Origin: Halothiobacillus neapolitanus c2
GTDB taxonomy: Bacteria; Pseudomonadota; Gammaproteobacteria; Halothiobacillales; Halothiobacillaceae
Direction of reading: 5' to 3'
DNA: 64,000 nucleotides
NCBI RefSeq assembly: GCF_000024765.1
Contig: NC_013422.1
Coordinates: 825,501 to 889,500, forward strand
Shown: one piece after another, positions 55,475 to 64,000 of the stretch
Numbering within the stretch: the stretch's first letter is position 1
How the letters are laid out: each line of letters opens with the position of its first letter
Translations under genes and position numbers: made by a program
The notes under the pieces: model-generated
What the model was told of the DNA's origin: nothing
What the model saw: only the letters and a program-made list of their open reading frames with translations
Database searches by the model: none

Positions 55475-56244
55475 TTTTTTCCTCTCGGTTGAACGAGCTT
55501 CATGATCTGCTGATTCATCATGGGGCCCAAGATCGCGGTCAGCGAGGTGGCGAAAACCAATAATCCCAGAATAATCAGGCTGATGGTGAACATCCGCGCT
55601 TCGGTGGTTTGGGCGATGATGTCGCCGTAGCCAACGGTAGACATGGAAACGATGGTGAAGTAGAGCGCTGTCGGGAAATCGGTGATGGCCGGTTTGAACT
55701 GGGCACCCAATACATAAGAACCGATGACACCGAATCCCAATGTCAGTAATACGCCGGTAATCGAGAACAGAGTGCCGGTGGTGAGACTGGTGCGCTGGAA
55801 ATGCTGGCGATTGAAAAATAAAAGCAGCAGTACCACGGCATGAAACAGGATCAAGCCGGCAGGCTGAGAAGCCAGCGGCGTGAGTTCTAGTAGCAGGCTG
55901 GCGATACTCATCAACACGGTGACCATCCAGGCCAACCGAGAACGAATCAACAAACCAAGCGACATGATGACCAGCAAAACGCCGATCACATCATGCGGTA
56001 TTCCTCGGATTGCCAGAGAACTAAATCCGCCGCTGAGCTGCTCGATGGATTGCTGCGGCAGGGCAAGAAATTCTTCGATCACCGACAGGGTTTGAGTGAT
56101 CTGCATGAGCCCGGACAACCCGACGGCCAAGGCAATGGGCACATGCGGGAACCAGAAGTCCATGCGTAAAGCGTGGTAAACGCGGTGCCAAAACGCATGA
56201 AAGATTCTGAGCGGGTGCTTTAATCGCTGGTTCATGGGCTTCAT
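55384..56244 (-). CDS. kch: Voltage-gated-like potassium channel, membrane part, in a different frame from its RCK domain
   Basis: 286-residue reading frame. It has several transmembrane helices and a K+ selectivity filter, VSMSTVGYGDIIA, followed by a helix FTISLIILGLLVFATSLTAIL. This part closely parallels E. coli Kch. After KLVQPRGKK the frame reads an unrelated tail of 29 residues to a stop at 55384. The codons GGA AAA AAA TGC contain A AAA AAA in frame; a -1 shift here joins the frame of the RCK domain, giving a fusion of about 407 residues, near the E. coli Kch length. Start is taken as ATG 56244; ATG 56235 is also possible. Confidence 0.85.
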   Translation of the reverse strand: MKPMNQRLKHPLRIFHAFWHRVYHALRMDFWFPHVPIALAVGLSGLMQITQTLSVIEEFLALPQQSIEQLSGGFSSLAIRGIPHDVIGVLLVIMSLGLLIRSRLAWMVTVLMSIASLLLELTPLASQPAGLILFHAVVLLLLFFNRQHFQRTSLTTGTLFSITGVLLTLGFGVIGSYVLGAQFKPAITDFPTALYFTIVSMSTVGYGDIIAQTTEARMFTISLIILGLLVFATSLTAILGPMMNQQIMKLVQPRGKKCNARIILSWSVTAPSLEMRPNRWKSAALK

Positions 56245-56306
56245 TATCGGCTTTTATTGCGATAAGGCGATATTGACGACGAAAATGAAGTGAAACATCG
56301 GGCGGA

Positions 56307-56410
56307 CACCACGAAATACCCGTGATTCGTCGTTCCCGCGAAAGCGGAAACCCAGATAAATCAAGGCGCTGGATTCCCGCCTACGCGGTAGTGACGGGTT
56401 TTTCGAGCTT
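56307..56410 (-). repeat. Interspersed palindromic repeat, copy 2
   Basis: Inverted copy of the 30172-30274 element, lying between the channel gene and phrB. It shares the CGCGTAGGCGGGAATCCAGC core and the trailing TTCCCGCGAAAGCG hairpin region, with scattered substitutions. Confidence 0.85.
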
Positions 56411-56474
56411 CCCGGGTGTAAGTGAATGGATGGCGAATTACGTTTCATCCTTATTCGGCCTGTGCTTGGGCTTG

Positions 56475-57947
56475 TCATGGGGCTGTGGTGTTTTGTTTGA
56501 TCTGGTCAAAATGCACCAGCGCCCGTTGGCGGCTTACTTTGAGATCGCTGATCGGTTCAGGGTAGGTTTTACCGAGCACAATGCCTGCCTGCGCCAAGGC
56601 GGTTTCGCTGGCTGTCCAGGGGGCAAAAAGATACTTGTTCTCAAGCCTTGCCAGTTCAGGCACCCAGCGGCGAATGAACGTGCCATCCGGGTCGAATTTC
56701 TCGGCCTGCAATACCGGGTTGAAAATCCGGAAGTAGGGTGCGGCATCCGCGCCCGTGCCCGCTGTCCACTGCCAACCGGCGGTATTGCTGGGCTCGTCGG
56801 CATCGACCAGCGTATCCATAAACCACGCCGCGCCGCAGCGCCAGTCGATTAACAGGTTTTTGGTCAGAAACGAGGCCACGATCATCCGGGCACGGTTATG
56901 CATCCAGCCGGTCTGCCATAAGCAGCGCATGGCCGCATCCACCACGGGAATGCCGGTTTGCCCGCGTTGCCACGCCCGTAAATCATCCGGCGCATCACGC
57001 CATTTGAAATTCAAAAACCGTGCGTCCAATGGTGCATCCACCGTTTGCGGATAGTGGTAGGCCAGATATGCGCCAAACTCCCGCCATCCGAGTTCCCGCA
57101 CGAAATGCTCGATGCCACGCGGTTCGAGCACAGAGCCGCGCGTGTCCAGCAGGTAACGTACGATCTGACGCGGGCTGATTTCACCAAAATGAAGATGGGC
57201 GGAGAGTTTCGATACCCCAGTGCCAATTAAATGATTGCGGGCCTCGGCGTACTCATCGATCAGGGGAAGAAAATCTTCAAAACGCGACCAAGCGCCCGGT
57301 TCACCTGGCTGCCAGTGGTTATAAAAATCCTTGTCCCAAGCGATAGCGGGCAAAAGCTCAAGCTCATCGATTGCGAGGCTGTTCAACGCTCGAGGCACGG
57401 TTGGTAGGTTGTCGGGTTCAGGATACGTCGGTAGGTCTAGTCCGGCGGCCACCACCGCTTTCCAATAAGGCGTGAACACCTTAAACGGCTTGCCTTGTTT
57501 GTTTTGAATCGTCCACGGTTCATGCAGGTAGTTGCCGTTGAATGAGTCAACGTTTATGCCTTCGGCGCGCAAGGCGGCCTTGATGCGGGTGTCTTCTGCT
57601 CGGGCTGCCGGTTCCATGCGCCTGTTCCACACAACGCGATTTGCCTTGGTTTCATGAATCAACCGTTGCAATTCAGCGAGCGGCTCACCCTGCCGGATAA
57701 TGAGCCGGCTGCCGCATGAGGCGAGCCGTTCTGCCAGTGAACGCAAGCTGTGGTGTCGCCACCAACGCGCGGCCGCGCCTTCATAAAGTGGTTTTGTTGC
57801 ATCGGCGGTTTGATCGGAGGGAGCGTAACCAGGATGAATATAAACCGGTATGATGTGGCCTTGGTCTGCGCCTGTCTGTATTGCCGCATCCAAGGCGGGA
57901 TGATCGCCCAATCGCAAATCCTGACGAAACCAGACAATCGTGGTCAT
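56475..57947 (-). CDS. phrB: Deoxyribodipyrimidine photolyase
   Basis: 490-residue light-driven DNA repair enzyme. The N-terminal photolyase domain begins MTTIVWFRQDLRLGDHPAL. The FAD-binding part has WREFGAYLAYHYPQTVD, TGIPVVDAAMRCLWQTGWMH, NRARMIVASFLTKNLLIDW and WQWTAGTGADAAPYFRIFNP. The substrate is a cyclobutane pyrimidine dimer in the class I family. The last 30 residues (SRQRALVHFDQIKQ) are ordinary for the class. Confidence 0.94.
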   Translation of the reverse strand: MTTIVWFRQDLRLGDHPALDAAIQTGADQGHIIPVYIHPGYAPSDQTADATKPLYEGAAARWWRHHSLRSLAERLASCGSRLIIRQGEPLAELQRLIHETKANRVVWNRRMEPAARAEDTRIKAALRAEGINVDSFNGNYLHEPWTIQNKQGKPFKVFTPYWKAVVAAGLDLPTYPEPDNLPTVPRALNSLAIDELELLPAIAWDKDFYNHWQPGEPGAWSRFEDFLPLIDEYAEARNHLIGTGVSKLSAHLHFGEISPRQIVRYLLDTRGSVLEPRGIEHFVRELGWREFGAYLAYHYPQTVDAPLDARFLNFKWRDAPDDLRAWQRGQTGIPVVDAAMRCLWQTGWMHNRARMIVASFLTKNLLIDWRCGAAWFMDTLVDADEPSNTAGWQWTAGTGADAAPYFRIFNPVLQAEKFDPDGTFIRRWVPELARLENKYLFAPWTASETALAQAGIVLGKTYPEPISDLKVSRQRALVHFDQIKQNTTAP

Positions 57948-58039
57948 AAGTAGATAAATAAAAGTAAATGGGTGTTAATTATGGCAGCACCGATGCAACA
58001 ACGCATTGTTGATCGCCATACCCAAAATAAGGGAACGAC

Positions 58040-59200
58040 ATGATCGAGCTAAAACACACACAGCCAGCCGGTGGGTTGCCCTTGCGCAACGGTTTAACGT
58101 CGCCCGGTTCTGTTATGACATCCGGCTTGGTCTTGGTTTTGGCTATGGCCATCACGGGTTGTCAAAAACAAAGTGCCGAGGTCGAGTTGCCGCCACCTGT
58201 GGTGCGCGTGGCCACCATTGCGCCAGGTACGTTGGCACAACCCGATTTAACGGGCGTGATCGTGGCGAAAACCCAATCTGCCGTGGGCTTTCAAGTGAGT
58301 GGGCGAATTGCCGAACGCGTGGTTAAACGCGGTGCAGGGGTCAAAGCGGGCGAGGTGCTGGCAACGCTCGATGATGCCGATTTCAAGGCAAAGCAGGCAG
58401 CCGCTTTGGCGCAAGCACAGCAGGCCCAGGCCGAGGCTCGGTTTGCGCAGCAAAACTTCACGCGTGTTCAATCCCTGCTTGCCAAAAAACTCGCCAGCCA
58501 GCAGGAATACGATCAAGCCAAATCCAATCTTCAAGCCGCCAAAGCAAACGAACAGGCCAGCCAAGCGCAACTCGAACAAGCGCGGCTGGCATTGGGATAT
58601 ACGGCACTTAAAGCCCCGTTTGCCAGTGTGGTTGCTGCTATTGATGCCGATCAAGGTGCGGTGGTTAATGCCGGGCAACCGGTGGTGACGCTGGCGGCAG
58701 GGGATGCCCGGCAAGCGCTGGTGGCTGTGCCTGAACAGCGTTTAATGCGCCTGCCGAATACGGCCCAGGCGCGGGTTCATGGCCAATCGACCGCCATCGA
58801 GGCGACGTTTGCCTCAAACGAAGGCGAAGTTGATCCGGCCAGCCGCACCTGGTCGGTTCGGTTTAATCTGGCAGCTAATCCTTCGGTGAAAACCGGTTTG
58901 GGTCAGAGCATCACTCTCTCTTTCCCCAAGCAAACTGTACCGAAGAGTGTGCCGATTACGGCGATATTGGGGCAGGGCAGTCAGGCGGCCGTATTCGAGG
59001 TGCGGCAAAATGGCACGGTGAAGATGCAGCCGGTGACCGTGACTCGGCTCGAACACGAGTCGGCGGTGATTTCAACCGATCTGGCTTCCGGCACGCGCAT
59101 CGTTGCATTGGGCGTGAACCGTTTGCATGATGGCCAGCGCGTGCGCATCCAGCCCGGTTTGGGCACGGATACGGCACCAAACACCGAGGATACACCGTGA
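58040..59200 (+). CDS. RND efflux periplasmic adaptor, lipoprotein
   Basis: 386-residue adaptor of a second RND pump. The lipobox AITGC (about residue 40) makes a lipoprotein anchor probable. The lipoyl half is VGFQVSGRIAERVVKRGAGV. The coiled coil is Ala/Gln/Lys rich (AALAQAQQAQAEARFAQQN). The second lipoyl half contains LGYTALKAPFASVVAAID. An AGGGA ribosome binding site precedes ATG 58040. Its stop overlaps the GTG start of the pump gene by 4 bases. Confidence 0.9.
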   Translation: MIELKHTQPAGGLPLRNGLTSPGSVMTSGLVLVLAMAITGCQKQSAEVELPPPVVRVATIAPGTLAQPDLTGVIVAKTQSAVGFQVSGRIAERVVKRGAGVKAGEVLATLDDADFKAKQAAALAQAQQAQAEARFAQQNFTRVQSLLAKKLASQQEYDQAKSNLQAAKANEQASQAQLEQARLALGYTALKAPFASVVAAIDADQGAVVNAGQPVVTLAAGDARQALVAVPEQRLMRLPNTAQARVHGQSTAIEATFASNEGEVDPASRTWSVRFNLAANPSVKTGLGQSITLSFPKQTVPKSVPITAILGQGSQAAVFEVRQNGTVKMQPVTVTRLEHESAVISTDLASGTRIVALGVNRLHDGQRVRIQPGLGTDTAPNTEDTP

Positions 59201-62200
59201 GCGAGCAGCCGCGCCGTTCATTCTCAGGGTTTAACTTATCGGCGCTGGCGGTGCGCGAACGTGCCGTTACCTTGTATTTCATCATTATGGTGGCCTTGGT
59301 GGGCGTATATTCGTTCATCTCGCTGGGGCGCGCGGAAGATCCGGCATTCACGCTTAAGGTTATGTTGGTCTCCGCTCAATGGCCGGGCGCGACCGCGCGA
59401 CAAATGCAGGATCAAGTCGCCGATCCGCTCGAAAAAGCCTTGCAGGATGTGCCGTATTTCGATCGGGTGGATACCACGTCTCGCCCCGGCAGCATCGCAA
59501 TGCAGATTAACTTCCGCGAAGATACCCCGCCCGATCAGGTGCAGCAGGCTTTCTACCAAGTGCGCAAACATTTGGGCGATGTGGCACCCACGCTGCCAAA
59601 GGGCGTGCAGGGGCCTTTTTTCAACGATGATTTCTCGGATGTGTATTTCACGCTCTATGCGCTGACTGCCCCGGGACTGCCCGAACGTGATCTGGCGCGT
59701 GAGGCCGAACGGTTACGATCTGCCGTATTAAACGTGCCGGGCGTGGCGAAGGCACATATTTTGGGCGAGCAACCCGAGCAGGTCTACGTGGATTTTGATC
59801 CGCACAGATTAACCACCTTGGGCATCACCCCGGCGCAAATCGGGCAGGCATTGGCCGCCGAAAACACCATCGTGCCGGCTGGTTTGATCGAAACGACCGG
59901 GCCGCGTTTGTATTTCCGGCTGGATTCGGGCCTGCGCGCCAGTGCGCCGGGCTTGGTGCAACGTATCGAGAACACGTCGGTCAATATTCAGGGCAAAGTC
60001 GTGCGTATCGGCGATGTGGCCAACGTGCGTCTGGGCTATGCCGACCCACCCAGTTATATCATCCAGAGCAATGGTCAGAACGCGATTATCGTTGGCGTGA
60101 TCATGGCGAAAAATGTCAACGGCCTCGCTTTGGGTGAACGCCTGGGCGCCTTCGAAAAAGCCGAGTCGCAAGCCTTACCCTTGGGGGTCCAGCTCACCAA
60201 AATCACCGATCAGGCACATGCGATTGCGCTGGCTGTTAATACCTTCCAGCTCAAGTTTTTCATCGCCTTGGGCGTGGTCATGCTCGTCGGATTTATTTCC
60301 TTGGGATTACGCGCGGGTTTGGTCGTCGCGCTCGCCGTGCCGCTCACGCTCAGTATCACCTTCGGCATCATGCTGATGACGGGCAAAAACCTCGATCGCA
60401 TCACCCTAGGCGCGCTGATTCTCTCGCTTGGCCTGCTGGTTGATGATGCCATCATCGCCATCGAAATGATGCTGGTGAAACTCGAGGAAGGCGTGGATCG
60501 TGTTGAGGCGGCGGCTGCGGCCTGGCGCATCACCGCAGCCCCCATGTTGATTGGTACGCTCATTACCGTTGTCGGCTTCGTGCCGATTGGGTTTGCCCAG
60601 TCAAATGTTGGCGAGTATGCCGGTAATATTTTCTGGATTTTGGGCATATCCCTGATTGCATCCTGGTTGGTTGCCGTGGTGTTCACGCCTTATCTCGGGG
60701 TGCATTTTCTGCCCAAGGTAACGCCCCATGCCGAGGGCAGCGCGGGCATGTATCAAGGGCGAATTTATCGTGGTCTGCGTCGGGTGGTCACATTCTGCGT
60801 GAATTATCGCTGGCTTGTTGCAGGCGTGACCTTGCTGCTGTTCGTGGCATCGATTGCCGTGATGGGCAAGGGCGTTGCCAAGCAGTTTTTCCCAAGTTCT
60901 GACCGCCCAGAACTGCTGATCGACATCAATATGCCCGAAGGCTCGTCCATTGAAGCGACCAAAAAAGTGGCGCATCGGGTCGAGGCCGCCTTGCATGGCG
61001 CGCCCCAACTCGAATCGCTTTCTACCTACATCGGCCAAGGTGCGCCGCGATTCTTTTTGGCCTTGAATCCAGAACTGCCCAATCCCGCCTTTGCCAAGAT
61101 CATCGCCGTGGCACACAACGCCACCGAACGCGATGAGCTGCAAGCCATGCTACAAAAGAAAATCGATGACGGTGATTTTCCAGAAGCGCGCATTCGGCCA
61201 CACCCTTTGCTCTACGGCCCACCGGTTATTTGGCCGGTTCAGTTCCGCGTGATGGGGCCAGATATCCGCGAGCTACAGCGTATTGGCGAACAGGTGCGCA
61301 GCGTCATGGCGGCTAACGCGCATACCATCGACCCGCATCTTGAATGGGGCGAGAAAGTGCCGGTGCTTGACTTTAAGCTCGATCAGGCCCGCTTGGCCGC
61401 GCTGAACATCACACCGCAAGCCATCGCCGAGCAAACCCAAACGTGGTTATCCGGCACAACGGCAACTCAACTGCGCGTCGATATTCGCAGCGTGGATTTG
61501 AGCGTACGGGGTTCGCCGGCCCAATCGCGTCAATTAACCCAGCTCGAAGCGCTGCCCATTCGCTTGGATAACGGCAAAACCGTGCCGCTCGGCCAGCTTG
61601 GGCACATCACCACGGCCTATCAATACCCCATATTGAAGCGGCGCAACCGCGATCCGTACATTAACGTCAATGCCGAAGTGCAGGGCGCGCAACCGCCCGA
61701 CGTGACCGCCGCCATCTGGAAAAAGCTCGAATCGATTCGGACGGATCTGCCCTTGGGTTATCAAATACAGATTGGCGGTTCGGTGGAAGAATCCGGCAAG
61801 GCCCAGGCATCCATCGCCAAAGTCATGCCCATTATGGTCTTGCTGATGCTGACTTTGATCATGCTCATCATGCGGTCTTTTCCCGGCATGTTCATGGTGC
61901 TGCTCACCGCCCCGTTAGGCTTGATCGGTGCCGTGGCCTCGTTGGCGTTGTTCAATCAGCCCTTCGGTTTTGTCGCCTTGCTGGGCTTGATCGGCCTGGC
62001 CGGTATTCTCATGCGCAACACTCTGATTCTGGTTGGGCAAATCCACGAGAACGAACGCCAAGGGCAAGACCGCTACACCGCCGTCATTGAAGCGACCATC
62101 CGCCGCGCACGGCCCGTCATCCTCACCGCGCTGGCCGCCGTGCTCGCCTTTATCCCGCTAACCGAAAGCACCTTCTGGGGGCCATTGGCCTACACCCTCA

Positions 62201-62304
62201 TCGGCGGGATTTTTGGTGGCACTTTCCTCACCCTGCTGTTCCTGCCCGCGATGTACGCATTATGGTTCCGCGTGAAAAGGCCCGTGGTGGAAAAGCCGGT
62301 GTGA
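59197..62304 (+). CDS. RND-family efflux pump, inner-membrane subunit
   Basis: 1035-residue proton antiporter starting at GTG. The first porter loop has FRAEDPAFTLKVM-type residues (LGRAEDPAFTLKVMLVSAQW). The membrane helix with LGLLVDDAIIAIEMMLVKL carries the acidic pair for proton coupling. C-terminal helices follow with GLIGLAGILMRNTLILVGQI. This resembles the OprM-independent pumps of the AcrB/MexF type and also fits the YegN/MdtB range. The partner outer-membrane protein is not beside it, so it may use a TolC encoded elsewhere. Substrate unknown. Confidence 0.92.
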   Translation: MSEQPRRSFSGFNLSALAVRERAVTLYFIIMVALVGVYSFISLGRAEDPAFTLKVMLVSAQWPGATARQMQDQVADPLEKALQDVPYFDRVDTTSRPGSIAMQINFREDTPPDQVQQAFYQVRKHLGDVAPTLPKGVQGPFFNDDFSDVYFTLYALTAPGLPERDLAREAERLRSAVLNVPGVAKAHILGEQPEQVYVDFDPHRLTTLGITPAQIGQALAAENTIVPAGLIETTGPRLYFRLDSGLRASAPGLVQRIENTSVNIQGKVVRIGDVANVRLGYADPPSYIIQSNGQNAIIVGVIMAKNVNGLALGERLGAFEKAESQALPLGVQLTKITDQAHAIALAVNTFQLKFFIALGVVMLVGFISLGLRAGLVVALAVPLTLSITFGIMLMTGKNLDRITLGALILSLGLLVDDAIIAIEMMLVKLEEGVDRVEAAAAAWRITAAPMLIGTLITVVGFVPIGFAQSNVGEYAGNIFWILGISLIASWLVAVVFTPYLGVHFLPKVTPHAEGSAGMYQGRIYRGLRRVVTFCVNYRWLVAGVTLLLFVASIAVMGKGVAKQFFPSSDRPELLIDINMPEGSSIEATKKVAHRVEAALHGAPQLESLSTYIGQGAPRFFLALNPELPNPAFAKIIAVAHNATERDELQAMLQKKIDDGDFPEARIRPHPLLYGPPVIWPVQFRVMGPDIRELQRIGEQVRSVMAANAHTIDPHLEWGEKVPVLDFKLDQARLAALNITPQAIAEQTQTWLSGTTATQLRVDIRSVDLSVRGSPAQSRQLTQLEALPIRLDNGKTVPLGQLGHITTAYQYPILKRRNRDPYINVNAEVQGAQPPDVTAAIWKKLESIRTDLPLGYQIQIGGSVEESGKAQASIAKVMPIMVLLMLTLIMLIMRSFPGMFMVLLTAPLGLIGAVASLALFNQPFGFVALLGLIGLAGILMRNTLILVGQIHENERQGQDRYTAVIEATIRRARPVILTALAAVLAFIPLTESTFWGPLAYTLIGGIFGGTFLTLLFLPAMYALWFRVKRPVVEKPV

Positions 62305-62400
62305 TAATGCCGATCAATTGCATCAAACGGCTTTATTATTCGGCGCTGCTCGGTTAAGATGCGCGCCTGATTTTCACACGGTCTTGCTGTGAAATCGATT

Positions 62401-62477
62401 CGGGATGTAGCGCAGCCTGGTAGCGCACCTGCATGGGGTGTAGGTGGTCGGAGGTTCAAATCCTCTCATCCCGACCA
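62401..62477 (+). tRNA. tRNA-Pro (anticodon GGG)
   Basis: A 77-nt tRNA with encoded CCA, acceptor CGGGATG/CATCCCG, D-arm GCGCAGCCTGGTAGCGC, anticodon loop ATGGGGT (GGG) and T-arm GGAGGTTCAAATCCTC. It lies just after the RND pump gene. tRNA 3' ends are frequent insertion sites for islands; a transposase remnant and the CRISPR array follow. Confidence 0.96.
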
Positions 62478-62761
62478 ATAAAATCAACAAGTTGGGGTTT
62501 TATATCTCAGCTTCGCTTCTCGAAAACCCACTTCCGTTGCCAATTTGTTGCCACTTTTCCATGAGTGGTACAGGCAGAAAATTGCGGTTGTGTTCACTCT
62601 GCTTAGCGTTATTGATTGTCGAATTTTCCATATCCTCATTGGATTTCGCCTCGTGACGACCAACGGGCACTGCTAATCATGCTTTTCTGGCCGCTACCCT
62701 CCAATTGTTGAGTGCTGGCTCTAAAATATCTCCTCTTTGATTGTCTCCACTCAGGTACAGG
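62478..62761. other. Gene-free stretch between tRNA-Pro and the IS remnant
   Basis: About 284 bases with no coding sequence I can support. A minus-strand frame near 62494-62640 contains a run reading FLPVPLMEKWQQIGNG, which I could not assign. The stretch may be decayed mobile-element sequence next to the tRNA. Confidence 0.35.
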
Positions 62762-62998
62762 ATGATTGTTCTGCGACAAATAACGGGCGCCGGTGTCCCG
62801 ATCAAGGAGTTGTGCCGACGGCACGGTTTATCAGAGGCCAGCTACTACCTCTGGTGCAGCAAGTTTGGCGGCATGGTCGTGTTTGACGCGAAGCGGCTTA
62901 AGGCGCTGGAGTCGGAAAACGCTTGACTGATGAAGCTGCTTGGCGAGGCGCTGCTGGAGAGCGAAGTGACGAAGGAAGCCCTTCGAAAAAAGTGGTGA
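62762..62998 (+). pseudogene. IS3-family transposase OrfA remnant with in-frame stop
   Basis: A remnant of an IS3-type helix-turn-helix protein. VPIKELCRRHGLSEASYYLW and GGMVVFDAKRLKALESENA are clear. The frame is then broken by TGA (62924-62926), after which the same frame goes on as LMKLLGEALLESEVTKEALR to the normal stop at 62996-62998. The N-terminus lacks a few residues of the usual start, and orfB is absent. No inverted terminal repeats were recognised. It lies directly against the degenerate end of the CRISPR array. Confidence 0.85.
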
Positions 62999-64000
62999 CA
63001 GCACCGGCGCGCCTGGCGGTTAGGCCGGGCGATTCTCGAACTTATTTACGATACGATCCACACAAGTTGTTTCAATCCGCGCCCGGCGGTTAGGCCGGGC
63101 GATTCTCCCATATACCGCATCCAGTCGGCTGATCTTGGGGTTTCAATCCGCGCCCGGCGGTTAGGCCGGGCGATTCGGGTGCATGAGCAGCTGGCCATTC
63201 CAGAGCCACAGTTTCAATCCGCGCCCGGCGGTTAGGCCGGGCGATTCGCCTGCCATACCACCTGCCCACATCGTTTTAATAAGGTTTCAATCCGCGCCCG
63301 GCGGTTAGGCCGGGCGATTCGCTGCCGGTGGTGGCAACCGATGCCCACGGCTTTGTTTCAATCCGCGCCCGGCGGTTAGGCCGGGCGATTCGAGAATTGG
63401 GCTGGTCATGAGGTAACCCATCGATGTTTCAATCCGCGCCCGGCGGTTAGGCCGGGCGATTCATCCATCACCATTACTGCATTTGATGCAAAAATTGTTT
63501 CAATCCGCGCCCGGCGGTTAGGCCGGGCGATTCGGCAAGTTGTGAATTGGTATAAAGCCCCAGAACAGTTTCAATCCGCGCCCGGCGGTTAGGCCGGGCG
63601 ATTCGATTGGAATGGTGACTTAAACTATGCCGGATATAGTTTCAATCCGCGCCCGGCGGTTAGGCCGGGCGATTCCATCGTCCAATGTCACCCGGTGCAG
63701 GCTGTAATCGTTTCAATCCGCGCCCGGCGGTTAGGCCGGGCGATTCGTGGTGTCCGAGCACGCTTCCCATGATTGCATGTTGTTTCAATCCGCGCCCGGC
63801 GGTTAGGCCGGGCGATTCTTTCGCGGATGGAAAGTTACCTCGCGCGGGGGCCGTTTCAATCCGCGCCCGGCGGTTAGGCCGGGCGATTCGCCAATCCAGA
63901 CCAGCGCGTTCCCAATCACGTCAGTTTCAATCCGCGCCCGGCGGTTAGGCCGGGCGATTCTCAAGCAAACTCAAACGCTTGTCATTCTGCGACTGTTTCA
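62999..64000 (-). CRISPR. CRISPR array, open at the right window edge
   Basis: Repeats of 37 bases (plus strand begins GTTTCAATCCGCGCCCGGCG and ends GGGCGATTC). Thirteen complete copies start at 63069, 63140, 63211, 63284, 63355, 63426, 63497, 63568, 63639, 63710, 63782, 63853 and 63924. A truncated copy lies at 63995-64000, and a degenerate copy at 62999-63035 has lost the first 10 bases. The fourteen spacers are 33-36 bases, mostly 34. Each repeat has an 8-pair stem, CGCCCGGC with GCCGGGCG around GGTTAG. The minus-strand form ends in ATTGAAAC, a typical crRNA handle, so I read the array as transcribed leftward. No cas genes are in the window. Confidence 0.97.

Noticed and set aside
62494-62640. 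Minus-strand frame near tRNA-Pro as an integrase remnant
   Set aside because: Location is suggestive, but the residues (FLPVPLMEKWQQIGNG) do not match an integrase motif that I can name.
63685-63948. An 87-residue frame through the CRISPR array
   Set aside because: It is read through identical repeats and variable spacers; it is an artefact of the array.

Overview
The window reads as a chromosomal segment of a gammaproteobacterium of moderate to fairly high GC, densely packed with many start/stop overlaps. Gene content (glycogen synthesis, molybdate uptake, several efflux systems, DsrE-like and c-type haem proteins) would fit a sulfur-oxidising lithoautotroph of the Halothiobacillus type. 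That placement is a guess from gene content, not a measured similarity.

Layout. 1-3636: end of hisC, the 4.5S signal-recognition-particle RNA, then dnaX, the ybaB-type gene and recR. 3663-14690: a glycogen/alpha-glucan locus in two divergent units. Leftward: glgB, glgA, a DUF1631 gene and a PilZ gene. Rightward: glgC, a GH57 glycosidase and malQ, joined by one-base start/stop overlaps. 14746-16052: a membrane protein of the MgtC/DUF4010 type broken by a dinucleotide duplication. 16610-21292: a leftward MacAB-like efflux operon (permease, ATPase, adaptor, outer-membrane lipoprotein) with 4-base overlaps. 21606: tRNA-Val. 21912-30148: a two-component system divergent from an RND efflux operon that ends in a PepSY gene.

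30553-41832 is the most interesting part: a long rightward nitrogen-acquisition operon. It holds a NitT/TauT-type ABC transporter (three genes), a creatininase-family hydrolase, a type III (GlnT-like) glutamine synthetase, a NikR-like ribbon-helix-helix regulator that lacks the usual cysteine ligand, two DUF1989 proteins and a 1208-residue urea/guanidine carboxylase. Two tandem hairpins with ACGN tetraloops, directly before the carboxylase gene, look like a guanidine-II (mini-ykkC) riboswitch. With the DUF1989 pair this points to guanidine rather than urea as the substrate: the carboxylase would make carboxyguanidine, the DUF1989 pair would deiminate it to allophanate, and GlnT would capture ammonium. 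No allophanate hydrolase is present in the window. A cloverleaf-folding 275-bp MITE-like element interrupts the operon. Upstream of the first gene lie palindromes and a sigma-54-like promoter.

41931-62477: tRNA-Leu, priA, a PII gene, thiO, tRNA-Gly, a VIT-family transporter, relA, a Tat-exported DsrE-like protein, a DUF3365 haem protein, the molybdate genes modC, modB, modA and modE with two ModE-box candidates, a Kch-type potassium channel split into channel and RCK frames at an A7 slippery run, phrB, a second RND efflux pair and tRNA-Pro. 62762-64000: an IS3-type orfA remnant abuts the degenerate end of a CRISPR array. The array has 13 complete 37-nt repeats and runs off the right edge; no cas genes are in view.
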